This document shows, one piece after another, positions 1 through 9,748 of a DNA stretch of 64,000 bases (its first letter is position 1; each line of letters begins with the position of its first letter). The stretch comes from Gilliamella sp. Choc5-1. GTDB lineage: Bacteria; Pseudomonadota; Gammaproteobacteria; Enterobacterales; Orbaceae. A program made the position numbers and the translations under genes. Below the pieces are notes generated by a model, which was not told the origin of the DNA, did no database searches, and worked only from the letters and a program-made list of their open reading frames with translations. The stretch is from assembly GCF_001690595.1 (NCBI RefSeq), contig NZ_LZHH01000123.1:47612-111611 (forward strand), in the 5' to 3' direction.

Positions 1-1688
1 TAACAACAGCCTTGCATTATGTTTATCACACACCTTTTGATAAAATTATTTGGGATGTTGGTCATCAAGCTTACCCTCACAAAATTTTGACTGGTCGACG
101 AGATCAAATGCTTACTATTCGTCAAAAAGGGGGACTTCATCCATTTCCTCATCGTAATGAGAGTGAATATGATGTACTAACCACAGGTCATTCTTCAACT
201 TCAATTAGTGCAGCGCTTGGTATTGCAATTAGTGAACAAAAAAAACAATCCGGCAAAAAAGTAGCCGCTATTATTGGTGATGGAGCATTAACTGCTGGTA
301 TGGCATTTGAAGCGATGAATCACGCTGGTCATGTTAAGTCCGATATGCTAGTGATTGTCAACGATAATGATATGTCAATTTCTGAAAATACTGGTGCACT
401 TAACCAACATCTAACCCAAATCTTATCAAGTAAAGCCTATACATCTTTTAGGGAAAATAGCAAACGTATATTAGCTAATATTCCACCATTAAAAGAGCTT
501 GTAAAAAAAACTGAAGAACACTTAAAAGGATTAGTCACACCAGCTATCTTATTTGAAGAACTTGGATTTAATTATATAGGTCCTGTTGATGGGCATGATA
601 TTGATGGATTGGTCGCAACTTTACAAAAAGTTCGCCAATTGAAAGGTCCACAACTGCTTCATGTAATAACACAAAAAGGAAAAGGCTACGCACCAGCTGA
701 AAAAGATCCGACTTTATGGCATGGCGTACCAAAATTTAATCCAAATGATGGCATATTACCTACTACTCCAAAAGTTGTGCCAACATATTCGCAAGTATTC
801 GGCGATTGGTTATGCGAAATGGCGCAAAATGATAAACGTTTAATGGCAATAACCCCAGCAATGCGAGAAGGTTCAGGTATGACAAAATTTGCAACTAGTT
901 ATCCTAACCAATTTTTTGATGTTGCAATAGCCGAACAACATGCGGTAACCCTTGCTGCTGGGTTTGCAATTAGTGAATTAAAACCTGTTGTAGCTATTTA
1001 CTCAACTTTTTTGCAACGCGCTTATGATCAAGTGATTCATGATATTGCTATTCAAAACTTACCTGTCTTGTTTGCCATCGATCGTGCAGGTATTGTTGGC
1101 GCCGACGGCGAAACCCACCAAGGCGCATTTGACTTAAGTTATTTACGCTGCGTACCCAATATGGTTATCATGACCCCAAGCGATGAAAACGAATGCCGAC
1201 AAATGCTCTACACAGGCTATTTACATAATGGACCTGCTGCAGTGCGTTATCCTCGTGGTGAAGGCAGTGGCGCACAGCTTATGCCATTAACTGCCATTCC
1301 ATTAGGGCAATCTAAATTATGTCGGCAAGGAAAAAATATTGCTTTACTAAATTTTGGCGCTTTACTTTCAGAAACTTTACAAGCTGCTGAGCAAATTGAT
1401 GCTACAGTCATCGATATGCGCTTTGTTAAGCCACTTGATGAAAAAGTCCTTTTGCACATAAGCCAAACTCATAATATACTTGTCACCATTGAAGAAAACA
1501 GTATTAAAGGTGGTGCTGGTAGCGGCGTCGGTGAATATCTGTTATCGAAAAAAATAAAATGTGATGTTTTAAATATTGGACTCCCTGATAGGTTTATTCC
1601 TCAAGGATCTCAAAGTGAGATAAGACAAGAAATAGGGCTAGATCAAAAACACATTATCGATAAAATTAATAATTTTATGAATCAATAG
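1..1688 (+). CDS. dxs: 1-deoxy-D-xylulose-5-phosphate synthase, 5' end outside window
   Basis: DXS condenses pyruvate and glyceraldehyde 3-phosphate into DXP, the first step of the MEP isoprenoid pathway, and also feeds thiamine and pyridoxal synthesis. The reading frame is open from base 3 and about 60 N-terminal residues compared with the 620-aa E. coli enzyme lie outside the window; the TTG at 12 is an internal leucine codon ([13 protein letters not shown]), not a start. Visible motifs are [16 protein letters not shown], the HSSTS segment, the thiamine-diphosphate site [18 protein letters not shown] followed by VIVNDND, and the transketolase-type [12 protein letters not shown] in the second domain. 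The C terminus is complete. zapA begins 7 bases after the stop, so the two may share a transcript. Identity is secure. Confidence 0.96.
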   Translation, partial: TTALHYVYHTPFDKIIWDVGHQAYPHKILTGRRDQMLTIRQKGGLHPFPHRNESEYDVLTTGHSSTSISAALGIAISEQKKQSGKKVAAIIGDGALTAGMAFEAMNHAGHVKSDMLVIVNDNDMSISENTGALNQHLTQILSSKAYTSFRENSKRILANIPPLKELVKKTEEHLKGLVTPAILFEELGFNYIGPVDGHDIDGLVATLQKVRQLKGPQLLHVITQKGKGYAPAEKDPTLWHGVPKFNPNDGILPTTPKVVPTYSQVFGDWLCEMAQNDKRLMAITPAMREGSGMTKFATSYPNQFFDVAIAEQHAVTLAAGFAISELKPVVAIYSTFLQRAYDQVIHDIAIQNLPVLFAIDRAGIVGADGETHQGAFDLSYLRCVPNMVIMTPSDENECRQMLYTGYLHNGPAAVRYPRGEGSGAQLMPLTAIPLGQSKLCRQGKNIALLNFGALLSETLQAAEQIDATVIDMRFVKPLDEKVLLHISQTHNILVTIEENSIKGGAGSGVGEYLLSKKIKCDVLNIGLPDRFIPQGSQSEIRQEIGLDQKHIIDKINNFMNQ

Positions 1689-1695
1689 GTTAAAT

Positions 1696-1980
1696 ATGGA
1701 AACTCAAGCTGTCACTATTCAAATTTTTGGACGAACACTAAAGTTCAATTGTCCTGTTGATGAAGTCGAAGCACTTAATAGTGCTGCAAAAGATTTAGAT
1801 GAGCGCTTAACAAATTTACGAGAAAAATCCCCTCAGGTTAATAGTGATCAACTTATTATTACTGCGGCACTGAATATTTCTTACGAACTCTCAAAAGAAA
1901 AACAAAAAAGCAATGAATTTAGCGATCGACTAAAAATGCTACAACAATTACTCGATTCTGCACTAAATACCAACAACTAA
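1696..1980 (+). CDS. zapA: Cell division protein ZapA
   Basis: ZapA binds and bundles FtsZ filaments, stabilising the Z-ring at midcell. The 94-residue protein has the expected N-terminal globular part (VTIQIFGRTLKFNCPVDE, residues 6-23) and a C-terminal helix (about 50-90) rich in E, K, Q and L that would form the coiled coil of the dimer or tetramer. It is somewhat shorter than the 109-residue E. coli protein, mainly in the coiled coil. The order zapA - 6S RNA - fau is the classical gammaproteobacterial arrangement, which supports the call. Confidence 0.93.
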   Translation: METQAVTIQIFGRTLKFNCPVDEVEALNSAAKDLDERLTNLREKSPQVNSDQLIITAALNISYELSKEKQKSNEFSDRLKMLQQLLDSALNTNN

Positions 1981-2042
1981 TATTTAAATTGTAAATTTAA
2001 TACAAATGGTATTGTATGATCTGATAAATTTTGTATCATAAT

Positions 2043-2227
2043 AATCACCTCTGAGATGCTCGCGATATGGGTTAGTCCCCTGAGCCGATAATCTTATCTT
2101 AAGAACGGAGTGATTTTTAATTGGTGAGTATGCCTTACTTGTAAGGAAACCTAAAAATTAAAACACGATGTTCACCTTGAACCTCGGGTTCAAGGGTTAC
2201 GACCCTAACGACATCTTGGAGTTTCTT
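2043..2227 (+). ncRNA. ssrS: 6S RNA
   Basis: 6S RNA mimics an open promoter and sequesters sigma-70 RNA polymerase in stationary phase. The sequence keeps the diagnostic blocks: CTCTGAGATG near the 5' end pairing with CATCTTGGAG near the 3' end to close the stem, the invariant CCCCTGAGCCGATA, and TTCACCTTGAACC with GGTTCAAGGGTTAC in the 3' half. Length is about 185 nt, as expected. It lies between zapA and fau as in E. coli, where 6S and ygfA (fau) are cotranscribed. Ends are estimated from the E. coli RNA, with an uncertainty of a few bases. Confidence 0.93.
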
Positions 2228-2255
2228 TCGACCTTTTTATAAAAAGTAAAACGGT

Positions 2256-2801
2256 ATGAACATCAGGCAAACAATTCGTCAAAAAAGGCGACAACTATCC
2301 CTAGCAGAACGCAATATTGCTCAACTAACGATATATCAACAAATTTTTCACCATCAAGCCATTAAAACCGCAAAAAATATTGCCATATTTTTATCATTTG
2401 ATGGCGAAGTCGAAACTAGGCCTATTATAGAGTTTTTATGGCAACAAAATAAATCTGTCTATTTACCTATTATTCACCCTTTTTCCTCTAAACATTTACT
2501 CTTCTTAAAATATACTAGCCAAACTCAACTTATAAAAAATAAATTTGGTATATTAGAACCAAAGTTAAATGTATTAAATGTACTTCCTTACCATCAACTC
2601 GACATTGTTTTTACGCCACTAGTTGCTTTTGATCAACGAGGTTATCGTATGGGAATGGGGGGGGGATTTTACGACCGATTACTAGCAAATTATAAAACTC
2701 AACAAATTTTACCAATTGGACTTGCTTTTGCTTGCCAAAAAGTCCAACATATTGAGAACAAACCTTGGGATATTCGATTGCCCGAAATTATTTACGCTTG
2801 A
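2256..2801 (+). CDS. fau: 5-formyltetrahydrofolate cyclo-ligase
   Basis: The enzyme (YgfA/Fau, MTHFS) uses ATP to convert 5-formyl-THF to 5,10-methenyl-THF and recycles the inhibitory folate. Of its 181 residues the N terminus (IRQTIRQKRRQLS) carries the basic ATP-site segment, and the C-terminal signature VAFDQRGYRMGMGGGFYDR (residues about 124-142) is the family's phosphate-binding loop. The GMGGG codons are written with a run of nine G residues at 2657-2665, an unusual homopolymer in such AT-rich DNA. The gene lies directly downstream of 6S RNA and may be processed from the same transcript. No clear Shine-Dalgarno sequence precedes the ATG. Confidence 0.93.
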   Translation: MNIRQTIRQKRRQLSLAERNIAQLTIYQQIFHHQAIKTAKNIAIFLSFDGEVETRPIIEFLWQQNKSVYLPIIHPFSSKHLLFLKYTSQTQLIKNKFGILEPKLNVLNVLPYHQLDIVFTPLVAFDQRGYRMGMGGGFYDRLLANYKTQQILPIGLAFACQKVQHIENKPWDIRLPEIIYA

Positions 2802-3092
2802 ATTTATTGATAACAATTTAGAAAATTGTCAAAATTTTCATAATTATCAAAAAATAAATGATTTAGTGTATTATTCCATTGAGAACCTTAAATTTAGAAA
2901 TACACAAATTTATAGATATAAATTAGATGTTGCGAGTTTAAATATATTTTAACGTATTGAAACCCCCCAATATCCAGCTTTTTACTATGCACTACCGTCC
3001 CATATATATGTATTAGTAATTTTAAATTCAAAAATTAATTGATTATTTTAATTTAAAAAAGCGCTTTTAATATACTAGAAAGGAGTGTTGCA
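2802..3092. other. Intergenic region upstream of katA
   Basis: This 290-base, very AT-rich gap holds no convincing gene; a short open frame running through fau and into it is a shadow. It must contain the catalase promoter, but I cannot pick one with confidence. The only clear signal is the strong AAAGGAG ribosome-binding site at 3079-3085, eight bases before the katA ATG. Confidence 0.5.
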
Positions 3093-4553
3093 ATGTCAGA
3101 AAAAAAAGTCCTAACCACCAATAACGGTGCCCCAATAGCCGATAATCAAAACTCTCGAACTGCTGGCCCTCGTGGTCCAGTATTGCTTGATGATTATCAA
3201 CTCATTGAAAAACTAGCCCATTTTAACCGTGAAAATATTCCTGAAAGACGTGTACACGCCAAAGGCTCTGGCGCACACGGTACCTTTACGGTAACAAATG
3301 ATATCACTCAATATACTCACGCTAGTATATTTGCTAAGATAGGTAAACAAACCCCTCTTTTTGCAAGATTTTCAACAGTTGGTGGAGAACGTGGCTCATC
3401 AGACACCGCCCGCGACCCTCGTGGATTTTCAGTCAAGTTTTATACAGAACAAGGAAATTGGGATATCGTAGGCAATAATACCCCTGTATTTTTTATTCGT
3501 GATCCACTCAAATTTCCTGATTTTATTCACACTCAAAAACGTGACCCTAAAACTAATTTAAAAGATCCACAAATGATGTGGGATTTTTGGTCTTTATCAC
3601 CAGAATCACTTCATCAAGTTACTATTTTATTTTCTGATCGCGGAATCCCTGATGGTTACCGCCATATGCACGGCTATGGTAGCCATACTTATAGCTTAAT
3701 CAATAAAGATGGCGTTCGCACTTGGGTTAAATGGCATTTCAGAACTGAGCAAGGAATAAAAAACATTCATCCTAAAAAAGCAGCAGAAATGGATGGAACT
3801 AATCCAGATTCAGCACAAGAAGATTTGTTCAAAGCCATTGAGCGAGGAGATTATCCAAAATGGCGACTTTACATACAAGTAATGACAGAAGAACAAGCTA
3901 ACAACCATCCAGAAAACCCATTTGATGTCACTAAAGTATGGTCACAAAAACAGTACCCATTAATTGAAGTCGGCGTTATGGAACTGAACCGTAATCCTGA
4001 AAACTATTTTGCTGAAGTTGAACAAGCAGCATTTGAACCAAGTAATGTAGTTCCTGGAACAGGTTTATCACCCGATAAAATGCTTCAAGGTCGAATCTTT
4101 GCTTATGCCGATGCACATCGTTATCGTATAGGAACTAATTATCAACAACTACCGATCAATGCTCCAAAATGTCCTGTTCATAATTATCAACGTGATGGCG
4201 CAATGCGCTTTTATAGTCCAGATAATGCGCCTAACTATGAGCCTAATAGCGTCGATAACGCACCAAAACAACAGCCACAATATGCCGAACCGCCAATGCA
4301 TGTACCAGCTGGCACAATGGACAGGCATGATCATCGTATTGATGACGACTATTACTCACAACCACGCGCACTATTTAATTTAATGCAGCCTGATCAAAAA
4401 CAACTGCTTATTGATAATATCGCAGGATCAATGAAAAACGTCAATCAAGACATTCAAATCAGGCAGCTCAAACACTTTTACAAAGTCCATCCTGATTATG
4501 GTTCAGGAATTGCCAAAGGATTAGGGATTGATATTGACCTAATAAAAAGTTAG
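3093..4553 (+). CDS. katA: Catalase (small-subunit, clade 3)
   Basis: Haem catalase that dismutates hydrogen peroxide to water and oxygen in the cytoplasm. The 486 residues match the small-subunit clade 3 length. The distal haem histidine lies in [12 protein letters not shown] (His55), followed by the conserved [22 protein letters not shown] segment (residues about 90-111, distal asparagine later in [13 protein letters not shown]), and the proximal haem-ligand signature [14 protein letters not shown] (about 334-347) contributes the axial tyrosine. A strong ribosome-binding site and a terminator at 4567-4595 define a one-gene unit. Regulation by OxyR or Fur is common for this family, but no site is evident here. 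Confidence 0.97.
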   Translation: MSEKKVLTTNNGAPIADNQNSRTAGPRGPVLLDDYQLIEKLAHFNRENIPERRVHAKGSGAHGTFTVTNDITQYTHASIFAKIGKQTPLFARFSTVGGERGSSDTARDPRGFSVKFYTEQGNWDIVGNNTPVFFIRDPLKFPDFIHTQKRDPKTNLKDPQMMWDFWSLSPESLHQVTILFSDRGIPDGYRHMHGYGSHTYSLINKDGVRTWVKWHFRTEQGIKNIHPKKAAEMDGTNPDSAQEDLFKAIERGDYPKWRLYIQVMTEEQANNHPENPFDVTKVWSQKQYPLIEVGVMELNRNPENYFAEVEQAAFEPSNVVPGTGLSPDKMLQGRIFAYADAHRYRIGTNYQQLPINAPKCPVHNYQRDGAMRFYSPDNAPNYEPNSVDNAPKQQPQYAEPPMHVPAGTMDRHDHRIDDDYYSQPRALFNLMQPDQKQLLIDNIAGSMKNVNQDIQIRQLKHFYKVHPDYGSGIAKGLGIDIDLIKS

Positions 4554-4566
4554 TACTTAAAATAAC

Positions 4567-4595
4567 AATGCCGACTAACTTCGTCGGCATTTTAG
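4567..4595 (+). terminator. katA terminator
   Basis: AATGCCGAC and GTCGGCATT form a nine-base-pair stem around the loop TAACTTC, followed by a short T run. It starts 14 bases after the katA stop codon. Confidence 0.85.
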
Positions 4596-4744
4596 AATGT
4601 TGGCTACAACTACCGATAAAAAATACACATCGATAATCGCACAAAATTTATAGGAAAGTTTTCACCCACTAGGCTACACGGTATTACCATAGCTTATAAA
4701 TTAAATTAGTCAACAGCTATCAAAATGGTCATATTAAGTGTAAG

Positions 4745-5445
4745 TAAACACCAAGTTATTTACACTTTATGATTAAAATAATCCGCTAAAAATCATAAGG
4801 CGTTTTCCCTGAAATCGCTTTATGCGGTTTAACGGTATGATAAAAACCAATAAAGCGTTTAAGCTTTTATTTTCACTCTTTTGCATCGCTAAATATTGGC
4901 TGCTTATGCCGCATTTCAATTCAAAGTTCGTATCACGCTTTTCAGCTTTTCCATTAGTTTATAGGCAGGTGATTTTTGCTTGATATACCAGTTATCACAC
5001 AGTTTATCTAAATAAATCAAGATATTATAATATTTTGTTAAAAAGTTTCAGGAGTGTACTACGTTTATGTATAAAAACATTAAAAATCAAACAGATACAA
5101 AATACAGGTTTTGTTATCGCCTTTAGCTTGCCGTCTTAATTTATTTTCAATGGGTTTTTCGATTTTAAACAAACGTTTAATACCCTAGCTGATGGTTTTA
5201 TAACATTGGTTCTTACTGGTTAAAGGCACAAACAGCTTTCATCAGGCTTGTTTAGCATATTATAAATGCTCTAGCGAATGACCATAGAGTGTTTGACCTA
5301 ATGAGTAACGGTTATTTTTCTTTATGGCGTCCGCGTTATATCGCTTGCTTGTGATAGGACATTAGTTTTGTTTTTTTTATGTATATTTATTACAGTTGTT
5401 TCTTAAATTACTGTAAACAATGCGAGTAGTTCCTACATATTAAGC
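4745..5445 (-). mobile_element. Decayed insertion element, copy 1 (transposase remnant, integrase-core type)
   Basis: No intact reading frame remains. Translating the minus strand near 4860-4790 gives LKRFIGFYHTVKPHKAI followed by SGKTPYDF, the C-terminal motif of integrase-core (IS481/IS3-like) transposases. The segment is framed by a degenerate inverted repeat: CAAGTTATTTACACT at about 4752 and its counterpart CGCATTGTTTACAGT on the other strand near 5430. Blocks of it recur at 43600-43835, at 62280-62825 in opposite orientation, and as a solo end at 49410-49465. Multiple stops and indels make it inactive. Family assignment to IS481 is tentative; limits are approximate. Confidence 0.7.
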
Positions 5446-5604
5446 AATATAACTGCATAAACTAAAGTATTAAATTTATCCCTATTAAATAATCTGCTAC
5501 AACTAAAAATAATAATGAACAATTGCTTTTGATGGTTTATATTGTATATATACTGTTTTAAATAAAGCAGTTAAAGAAATTGAAGATAAAAAAAAGGCTA
5601 GTCA

Positions 5605-6042
5605 ATGAAAATCATTAAGCTAATTATTATATTATTGTTTAATTGTGTTGGAGGATTGTTAAGTTATCAATGGTGTTATCGTTTTATCAAAAGACAATAC
5701 CATACACCTGAATATTATTATTTAATGTATTATGGATTGTGTTATTTCTGTTTTATTCTTATTTCAATCTTCATTTTAAACAAAATAAAAAAACCGTCAG
5801 GTTTAGTCTTTTGTGGTTTACTTATTGGCATTTTAATTAGCCTCATTTTTATAATTATTTATCAGTTAATTCAAGATCCTTATTTATATCAGCGTTATTT
5901 AATCAATTCGATTGGTATTGATTTGCTGATATCATCATGGGTTACCCTTAATTTTATAATATACCCAGCTATTTTATTATGCTGTCACTACTCAATTTTT
6001 TGGATTGAAAAAATATATAAGAAATGTATTTTCAAGCAATGA
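5605..6042 (+). CDS. Small four-helix membrane protein, function unknown
   Basis: I do not recognise this 145-residue protein. It has four strongly hydrophobic stretches (about residues 5-20, 41-60, 68-90 and 105-130), consistent with a four-pass inner-membrane protein, and short basic loops such as KIKKPSG between helices 2 and 3. The AT-rich composition and position beside a dead insertion element suggest an accessory gene. The upstream sequence has only a weak ribosome-binding site (AAAAAAAGG, about 5588-5596). It ends convergently with the sugar operon, with a hairpin between. It could be an immunity or stress membrane protein, but nothing here shows that. Confidence 0.55.
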   Translation: MKIIKLIIILLFNCVGGLLSYQWCYRFIKRQYHTPEYYYLMYYGLCYFCFILISIFILNKIKKPSGLVFCGLLIGILISLIFIIIYQLIQDPYLYQRYLINSIGIDLLISSWVTLNFIIYPAILLCCHYSIFWIEKIYKKCIFKQ

Positions 6043-6141
6043 TAAATGCTTCCCATAGATAAAATATTAGGCAGTACTCACGAGTATAAATTACTTATTT
6101 AGCCAATACATTGTAGCGTGAGCGAACAATTAACCCTCTGC

Positions 6142-6175
6142 ATAATGCCGACTAAACTTAGCCGGCATTATCATT
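6142..6175 (+). terminator. Terminator between convergent genes
   Basis: ATAATGCCG pairs with CGGCATTAT around an 11-12 base loop, followed by TCATTTTT on the plus strand. It sits between the membrane protein gene ending at 6042 and the minus-strand operon ending at 6192. The stem core resembles the katA terminator. Confidence 0.65.
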
Positions 6176-6191
6176 TTTATAATAGTGCTAT

Positions 6192-6803
6192 TTATAACTT
6201 AATTATTTGATTCAACTCATTGAATAATAATGAGTAATCCACTTTAGTAAAGTCCGTTACATCAACTTCGAGCAATTTACCTAAAACAAATTGATCATAT
6301 TGTCGTGTTTGGCAGACTTGATAAAATTGCTCCTTAGTAATTAAATCATCAGCAAGATTTCGATTTTCTAACCTATCGCCATAATGATAATGTTGCATAA
6401 TATGGCATAAATGGCGCTCAGGTGAACGATCACGCTGATAACGACGTTGCCATATCACATCAAAATCAGCAACTAAGCGAATGGTTATCACTTGATAGTG
6501 ATATTGCTCAGCAAATTCACTCAGTTGCTTTTTTTGTTTATCACTAAATGGGTATTCAGAAATAATCACTCTTTTACCTGCATCCATATACAGTTGTAAA
6601 ACACCGTAATAAAATTGCCAAACTTTGTGCTCTAACGCTTCTTTTTCAGCTTTACAGTTAAAACCGATTGACTCAGCATATAAAATTTTAGCTTCATCAG
6701 GGGTTATAACAAAGCTATCTTTAAATTTCTGTTGCAATTGATTAACTAGATAGGTTTTCCCCGTACATGGACAGCCTGCCAGTAAAATTAAATATTTCTG
6801 CAT
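6192..6803 (-). CDS. P-loop NTPase / kinase-like protein, last gene of the aldolase-PTS operon
   Basis: The 203-residue protein starts with a hydrophobic strand and a Walker A motif, LLAGCPCTGKTYLV (residues about 7-20), as in small-molecule kinases of the AAA_33/zeta-toxin type. Arginine-rich segments (WQRRYQRDRSPERH, about 114-127) look like a lid that closes over ATP. There are no membrane segments. It begins 11 bases after the aldolase stop and is the last gene of the operon, so it probably acts in the same sugar pathway. A sugar or sugar-phosphate kinase role is inference; the substrate cannot be read from the sequence. Confidence 0.7.
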   Translation of the reverse strand: MQKYLILLAGCPCTGKTYLVNQLQQKFKDSFVITPDEAKILYAESIGFNCKAEKEALEHKVWQFYYGVLQLYMDAGKRVIISEYPFSDKQKKQLSEFAEQYHYQVITIRLVADFDVIWQRRYQRDRSPERHLCHIMQHYHYGDRLENRNLADDLITKEQFYQVCQTRQYDQFVLGKLLEVDVTDFTKVDYSLLFNELNQIIKL

Positions 6804-6814
6804 GCTTACATACC

Positions 6815-7672
6815 TTAGTTAATACGACTATTAACGTTAAGAAACAAACTCATTTTATGTTTGACAATTTCCTTAACAGCTCGATTAGCCGGAATAACAT
6901 TGTGCCGTAACGATTTATTCACTTCGGTATCAGCAAACTTATCTTTGGCAACTTGGGTCCAATTTACTAATAATTCAGTGCCTACATTAAATTTACGAAT
7001 ACCGTTATTAATTAGCTCAGGATAATCTTCTTCTTTAACGCCTGTACCGCCATGAATCACCAGTGGAATATCTACCATAGCGTGAATCTCTTTCAATAAA
7101 GGAATATTCACCTCTGTTTTTGATTTAAACTGCCCATGATTAGTACCAATGGCAACAGCCAAGGCATCAATACCCGTTGCTTTAACAAACTCTAAAGCAT
7201 CATTTGGTTTAGTATAGATTCGATCATTAGGATCGACATGAATGCCCTCTTCAGTTCCCCCAATTGTACCCAACTCACCTTCGACCGACACACCGCGCGC
7301 ATGTGCATACTCAACTACCGCACGGGTTTTTAAAATATTTTCTTTAAATGGTAAAGAAGAACCATCAAACATCACCGAGGTAAAGCCACTATTGATCGCT
7401 TCTTTAATATCATCAAAACTTTTTGCATGATCTAAATGCAATACAGCATCAACAATCTCTTCATTGGCAATGGCCTTTACCGCATTAACGAGCACTTTAA
7501 AACCAATATAACGTGCAGTATCAACACTAGTTTGTATAATAATTGGTGCACCAACTTCTTTCGCTGCGCGTAACATATCGGGCAACATTTCTAAATTATG
7601 CGTGTTGAACGCGCCCACGGTAAAATTGAGTTTTTGAGCTAATAATGTGACATCTTTTAGTGTGGTATACAT
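6815..7672 (-). CDS. Class II ketose-bisphosphate aldolase (fructose/tagatose-bisphosphate type)
   Basis: Zinc-dependent aldolase of the FbaA/GatY/KbaY family, which splits a ketohexose 1,6-bisphosphate into dihydroxyacetone phosphate and glyceraldehyde 3-phosphate. Its 285 residues show the catalytic and zinc motifs in order: VLHLDHA (about 77-83), VEGELGTIGGTE (about 130-141), AIGTNHG (about 174-180) and VIHGGTGV (about 207-214). The length and motifs fit the GatY/KbaY branch better than the 350-aa FbaA enzymes. It lies in the operon of a UlaA-like PTS, so it likely cleaves the imported and phosphorylated sugar. Which sugar is unknown. Confidence 0.88.
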   Translation of the reverse strand: MYTTLKDVTLLAQKLNFTVGAFNTHNLEMLPDMLRAAKEVGAPIIIQTSVDTARYIGFKVLVNAVKAIANEEIVDAVLHLDHAKSFDDIKEAINSGFTSVMFDGSSLPFKENILKTRAVVEYAHARGVSVEGELGTIGGTEEGIHVDPNDRIYTKPNDALEFVKATGIDALAVAIGTNHGQFKSKTEVNIPLLKEIHAMVDIPLVIHGGTGVKEEDYPELINNGIRKFNVGTELLVNWTQVAKDKFADTEVNKSLRHNVIPANRAVKEIVKHKMSLFLNVNSRIN

Positions 7673-7683
7673 AATAATTTCCT

Positions 7684-8091
7684 TTAATCTCGTTGAACTG
7701 TAACTTGTTTGGCGATATTGCGCATTGAGTCCATTTTATTCATCCAAAAATCAATATCGTGCATCGAACCATTTTGTGCTGCATCGGCACGTTTATGGTT
7801 GTACAAATTCATCAATGCTTTATAACCCTCTCCAATTGATTTTTTATGTTGTAAACTCTTTTCTAAATATTCAATTGCAAAATCAGCACGATCTAATTGA
7901 CAATATAACAGTCCAGCTTTTTCGCATAATGCGGCTAAAACTACCGCATCATCAGTTTGGTCAATTTGTTGTAATAGCTGGTTAATATTTTGTTCAATTT
8001 GTTCGATTTGCTCTGATGACAGACTGCTTTTTACTTCTGACTTTTGGGTTGATAGCACTTTAGGCTGCTTTTTTTTAAAAAAGTTGAACAT
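7684..8091 (-). CDS. Small TPR-like protein of the PTS-aldolase operon
   Basis: The 135-residue cytoplasmic protein has a basic start (MFNFFKKKQPK), a glutamine-rich helix (residues about 25-45) likely to form a coiled coil, and a helical-repeat segment (AALCEKAGLLYCQLDRADFA then EYLEKSLQHKKSIGEGYKAL, about 53-93) that looks like one to two tetratricopeptide repeats. I know of no assigned function. It is tightly packed between the IIC gene (14 bases upstream) and the aldolase (11 bases downstream), so it is translated with them; a scaffolding role between transporter and enzyme is a guess. Confidence 0.65.
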   Translation of the reverse strand: MFNFFKKKQPKVLSTQKSEVKSSLSSEQIEQIEQNINQLLQQIDQTDDAVVLAALCEKAGLLYCQLDRADFAIEYLEKSLQHKKSIGEGYKALMNLYNHKRADAAQNGSMHDIDFWMNKMDSMRNIAKQVTVQRD

Positions 8092-8105
8092 ATTACGCTC
8101 CTAAA

Positions 8106-9395
8106 TTAAAAGTGCTTTAATATTGGGCTTAATATCCATGCATAAAGTAACGCCACAGTCACCGTATCAACATCGGTTGCGGTTGCATTAATAAAGCCCA
8201 TTTGGTTAAAGATAGTCACAAGCAATGCCGGTAACAAAGTAATAAAAAATCCATGTGCAATACCACCAATAAGTGCTCCACGACGACCTCCTACTGCATT
8301 ACCAAATATGCCAGCTGTACCGCCCGCAAAAAAGTTAGTTAGCATGCCTGGTAAAATCATGGCTAATCCAAAAACTGGCAAGGTTAACATCGCAATCACC
8401 GTACCAATTGACGTAGTAATAAACCCTAAAATTACCGCATTAGGGCTATAAGGGAAAAACACCGGACAATCAAGTGCAGGTATGGCATTAGGAACAACTT
8501 TCATCGCAATGCCTCTAAATGCTGGCACAATTTCGCCGAGCAATAACCTAACGCCAGCTAATAACACATAGATGCCTACTACAAAAATAATCGCTTGCGT
8601 AAAGGCATACATCACATAATGTTGTCCACCAGACAATGTTGAAGCATATTCTTCACCAGCAAAAAGAACGGTAATAATATAAAGTGGTATCATTACCACC
8701 ATGACCGATAAATAAGTATCTTGCAAAAATTCAAATGATTTAGGCAATTTCATATCTTCAATTGAATGTTTGTTTTCACCTCGTTCGCCGACCACATAGG
8801 CAACCCCTGCTTCAAACAAATAACCAATTGTACAAAAATGCCCAAGTGCTATATCATTAGAGCCAGTGACCTTTCGGATAATTGGTTGAGCAATAGCTGG
8901 CATAAATACAGCAAAAAGTGCACCAATAAGACCTCCAACAACAATTAGGGGCACCCCTGAAAGTCCAGCAAAACTTCCAAATACGGTGGTCATGGTTGCC
9001 ATCCAAAGAATTGCCTGACCAGTTAAAAAGATATATTTCCAGCGTGTAAAACGAGCAATTAAAATATTAAAAATAAAAATCATCAAAAAAGTAAGGGCAA
9101 TATCACGGCCTAATCCTAATTGATTCATTGCTTGCCCATTGATTGCTTCAATAGATGGAATAATCCCTTGCATATTAAAACCAGCAGTAAAAATATGACC
9201 AAAATAAGTCAAACTGCCCACAATGATACTTGACCCTGCATTAAGCACTTGAAAGCCCAATAATGTTTTAAGGCTTCCTGAAATAACTTGTCCTACTGAT
9301 TTACGTTGTAAAATCAACCCAAACATAGCAATTAAGCTGATCGTTATCGAAGCTTGAGTTAAAATATTATCAATAATAAAGTTAATCACATTCAT
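8106..9395 (-). CDS. PTS transporter subunit IIC, UlaA (ascorbate) family
   Basis: Membrane permease of a phosphotransferase system. The 429 residues contain about ten hydrophobic segments. The N-terminal IIDNILTQASITISLIAMFGLILQRKSVG followed by VISGSLKTLLGF is characteristic of the SgaT/UlaA family, with later motifs ALDCPVFFPYSPNAVILGF and GGRRGALIGGIAHG also typical. UlaA itself is longer and transports L-ascorbate, but the neighbours here (aldolase and kinase, no UlaG/D/E/F enzymes) argue for a different substrate. It is 24 bases downstream of the IIB gene. Confidence 0.88.
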   Translation of the reverse strand: MNVINFIIDNILTQASITISLIAMFGLILQRKSVGQVISGSLKTLLGFQVLNAGSSIIVGSLTYFGHIFTAGFNMQGIIPSIEAINGQAMNQLGLGRDIALTFLMIFIFNILIARFTRWKYIFLTGQAILWMATMTTVFGSFAGLSGVPLIVVGGLIGALFAVFMPAIAQPIIRKVTGSNDIALGHFCTIGYLFEAGVAYVVGERGENKHSIEDMKLPKSFEFLQDTYLSVMVVMIPLYIITVLFAGEEYASTLSGGQHYVMYAFTQAIIFVVGIYVLLAGVRLLLGEIVPAFRGIAMKVVPNAIPALDCPVFFPYSPNAVILGFITTSIGTVIAMLTLPVFGLAMILPGMLTNFFAGGTAGIFGNAVGGRRGALIGGIAHGFFITLLPALLVTIFNQMGFINATATDVDTVTVALLYAWILSPILKHF

Positions 9396-9419
9396 GATGT
9401 TATTCTCCTATTTCTGAAT

Positions 9420-9722
9420 TTAAAGTAGTCCTTTTTGTTGCAAAACTGGACTTAACTTTTCATCGATTTCAGCTTTCGATACAATATTTTTGAGATAGAC
9501 AATTGAGGTCTGTTCGCTAATATTAAATTTAGCAAACTGAGGGCGGAAATTTTCAGCCGTAATGATGATATCGGCGTTCATTGCCGCGGCAGATGAAATA
9601 TCGGTATGATCTAACTTAGCCTCAATACCTTTGGCTTTTAGTACATCTTCGGTCGCCATTTGTGCAGCAAAACTACTGCCTAGTCCTGCACCACAAACAA
9701 ATAAAATGGTTAAATTACTCAT
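9420..9722 (-). CDS. PTS subunit IIB, UlaB/GatB-like
   Basis: Cytoplasmic phosphocarrier that passes phosphate to the incoming sugar at the IIC channel. The 100-residue protein has the P-loop ILFVCGAGLGSSFA, in which Cys10 is the phosphorylation site, and the alternating strand-helix pattern of the IIB lactose/ascorbate fold. It starts 26 bases after the regulator gene, with an AGGAGGAT ribosome-binding site. No separate IIA gene accompanies it; the only IIA-type domain in the operon is fused to the regulator. Confidence 0.88.
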   Translation of the reverse strand: MSNLTILFVCGAGLGSSFAAQMATEDVLKAKGIEAKLDHTDISSAAAMNADIIITAENFRPQFAKFNISEQTSIVYLKNIVSKAEIDEKLSPVLQQKGLL

Positions 9723-9748
9723 CTTCTATCCTCCTACAGGTTTAATGG

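Noticed and set aside
12..14. TTG as the start codon of dxs
   Set aside because: The frame stays open to the window edge and the preceding residues match internal DXS sequence.
2230..2252. Strong terminator after 6S RNA
   Set aside because: CTTTTTATAAAAAG is a palindrome, but the stem is A/T only and fau follows immediately; cotranscription is as likely.
4149..4383. Open frames on both strands inside katA
   Set aside because: Shadows of the catalase reading frame; the catalase motifs are unambiguous.
4652..4700. CRISPR-like or repeat array near katA and elsewhere
   Set aside because: No evenly spaced identical repeats with unique spacers exist in the window; repeats seen are insertion-element debris and one hexamer run.
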